Origin: Pseudoalteromonas shioyasakiensis
GTDB lineage: Bacteria > Pseudomonadota > Gammaproteobacteria > Enterobacterales > Alteromonadaceae
Assembly: GCF_001550135.1 (NCBI RefSeq)
Contig: NZ_LRUE01000014.1
Location: 310,001-374,000, forward strand
DNA length: 64,000 bases
Direction: 5' to 3'
Every line of letters starts with the position of its first letter. The first letter of the stretch is position 1. Shown in pieces: positions 63,801 to 64,000 of this stretch. The notes beneath the pieces were generated by a model. The model searched no databases, was not told where the DNA came from, and saw nothing but the letters and a program-made list of their open reading frames with translations. The position numbers and the translations under genes are program-made.

Positions 63801-63897
63801 AGAAAAATGCCTCAGTGTTGGTATGAACGACTATATCACCAAGCCAATTAAACAAGCCACATTGCGTAAAAAGCTATCAATGTGGCTGAAGGCTTAA
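60859..63897 (+). CDS. Hybrid sensor histidine kinase with degenerate and intact receiver
   Basis: A 1012-residue kinase with a membrane segment near residues 14-34, a long periplasmic sensor (about 35-325, double-Cache-like), a second membrane segment (about 328-348), a PAS domain (about 365-475), a coiled coil, HisKA ([17 protein letters not shown]), an HATPase ([32 protein letters not shown]), a degraded receiver-like part (about 745-870) and a complete C-terminal receiver (about 888-1010: [27 protein letters not shown] with the phosphoacceptor Asp). It needs an external output protein, as no separate regulator or Hpt domain is seen here. Confidence 0.9.
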   Translation: MDSGHSAHFYQRYKLPILAFCILLLLAIFVSVKYEYDLREDVFSRTFEQMQRELDTKESVLKTSLRENISALNFLDSTPPVLAIMRATNDQNIDPVLGTPISAWKDRLAKIFTGFMSTDKDLAQARYIYIADNGKEVVRVDSLNGQAYRVPDDKLQHKGQRDYMQITAELENGQIYISPINYNRENGRLQQPYTSTYRIAKLVKDAEGKPFAVLILNYYAADLLNKLTSNIADNLSVYLLNAQQQFIYHPKEKYRFSFELDDAHYWNEEFSSSQQMIGVDFFDVVNLPEKLYIDKIIEFKNGVQMQPLTLAVSINTDTLLHEIHHKRLRFIGILCLIILVVLMLFIIYQRDINRKIELSFLKEKNSKIIEDSTDAIIMVQPNGVICNANETAKTFFGITEQTTHFDTLFNYNDEDFQGIAQAIKEGQRCSFEAVHISEQSTHYFSITMTPVFDAAKQQYQIAAILRNIDSLKCAQHQLEKLNVTLEEKVKSRTAELEKATEEALAASKAKSEFVANISHEIRTPMNGVLGMLEMLEEEPLSTQQMQYLHYANTSANSLMTLINDILDFSKIEAGKLDLDSHEFDVVSVCSDLITSMAVQGQKKGIEILFDAHAITKRAVMGDSHRLKQILNNLLSNAFKFTHKGHVSLTVKEQLHTDKSLCLSFVVEDTGIGISKENQSKLFEVFTQEDSSTTRHYGGSGLGLSISRKLAQLMGGDIIVESEKGKGSRFCASITVSLSGSLKEQGTITALNNKQVGCAVLYALLGQNIETQLEKTCQPQPSKVSRISDIPENDFNQLDLLIIDHKHPELNNVLSFANRYPDTCVLILGVMASLKQKETLPSNCTVIAKPVTPDELAYKLAVLFNDNNSVIERKNTDTKEIIELDLTSRSVLIVDDNMINIEVSKAILRDSHVHIESASDGLEAIEVLNNSETQFDLILMDCQMPNLNGYDCTKAIRQGKTGEKYQDVVIIAMTASAMAGDREKCLSVGMNDYITKPIKQATLRKKLSMWLKA

Positions 63898-64000
63898 GCG
63901 GCATCGCGTTCTTTATTAAATGCAGGTTTAGGCGTTAATGCACTAATATCAGCAGAGTGAATCACTTTTTGTGTTTCACTCCAGTGCAATAACTCAATAC
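63894..64000 (-). CDS. 3' end of an unidentified gene (cut by window edge)
   Basis: A minus-strand frame enters from the right edge and reads [18 protein letters not shown] and then [16 protein letters not shown] to a stop whose codon shares bases 63894-63896 with the convergent kinase stop region. Only about 35 codons are visible and no family was recognised. The open frame without stops and the overlap of 4 bases with the kinase gene make a real gene end plausible. Confidence 0.55.
   Translation of the reverse strand, partial: IELLHWSETQKVIHSADISALTPKPAFNKERDAA

Overview
The window looks like chromosomal DNA of a marine gammaproteobacterium of the Alteromonadales, most like Pseudoalteromonas. 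This is judged from the moderate AT content, the thrS-infC-rpmI-rplT cluster with an AUU start in infC, a fur-fldA-ybfE-ybfF-seqA-pgm block in the enterobacterial order, SeqA (implying Dam methylation), large TonB receptors, many secreted peptidases and an LruC-type surface protein. No phage or plasmid backbone is visible; the only clear mobile-type locus is a REP-associated transposase (RAYT) with its repeats.

Layout. 1-4420: truncated ABC exporter half, secreted esterase plus VanZ-like protein, PAS-GGDEF protein, and a lipoprotein tyrosine phosphatase. 4486-9217: TonB receptor upstream of the phosphatase and, divergent from it, a two-gene unit of a periplasmic binding-like protein and a membrane protein with a winged-helix-like tail; this may be a self-contained uptake and sensing locus. 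9309-17191: secreted M28 peptidase, orphan TPR histidine kinase, LruC protein with a lipoprotein partner, and glutamate dehydrogenase. 17201-18670: RAYT between inverted sets of short repeats. 18737-22227: acyl-CoA ligase, DUF3010 protein and an endonuclease/exonuclease/phosphatase-family protein. 22468-25783: translation cluster. 25983-32777: M14 peptidase, YcbL-like hydrolase, Lrp-family regulator, SulP transporter and a LytS/LytTR two-component pair, followed by a MITE-like palindromic repeat. 33022-42787: pyk and gnd (divergent), ansA and sppA, fadH, DoxX and a nitroreductase. 42987-49672: small membrane proteins, tRNA-Ser(UGA), fklB, and the fur to pgm block. 49752-54845: astE-like gene and the branched-chain 2-oxoacid dehydrogenase genes behind a LiuR-like operator. 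54908-64000: metal exporter with a Fur-like box, M28 lipoprotein peptidase, DUF3025 plus NatAB-type ABC transporter, a hybrid histidine kinase, and the 3' end of an unidentified gene.

The gene complement fits a copiotroph that degrades proteins outside the cell (three metallopeptidases), uses amino acids and fatty acids as carbon (gdhA, bkd, astE, ansA, fadH, acyl-CoA ligase), and regulates through several two-component systems. Much of the unexplained signal is intergenic: perfect palindromes near pyk/gnd, lrp, bkd and the TPR kinase/LruC pair, mRNA leaders in the translation cluster, and a terminator-like hairpin that abuts the ansA start codon. All function calls rest on reading motifs and on remembered families; no database search was run.
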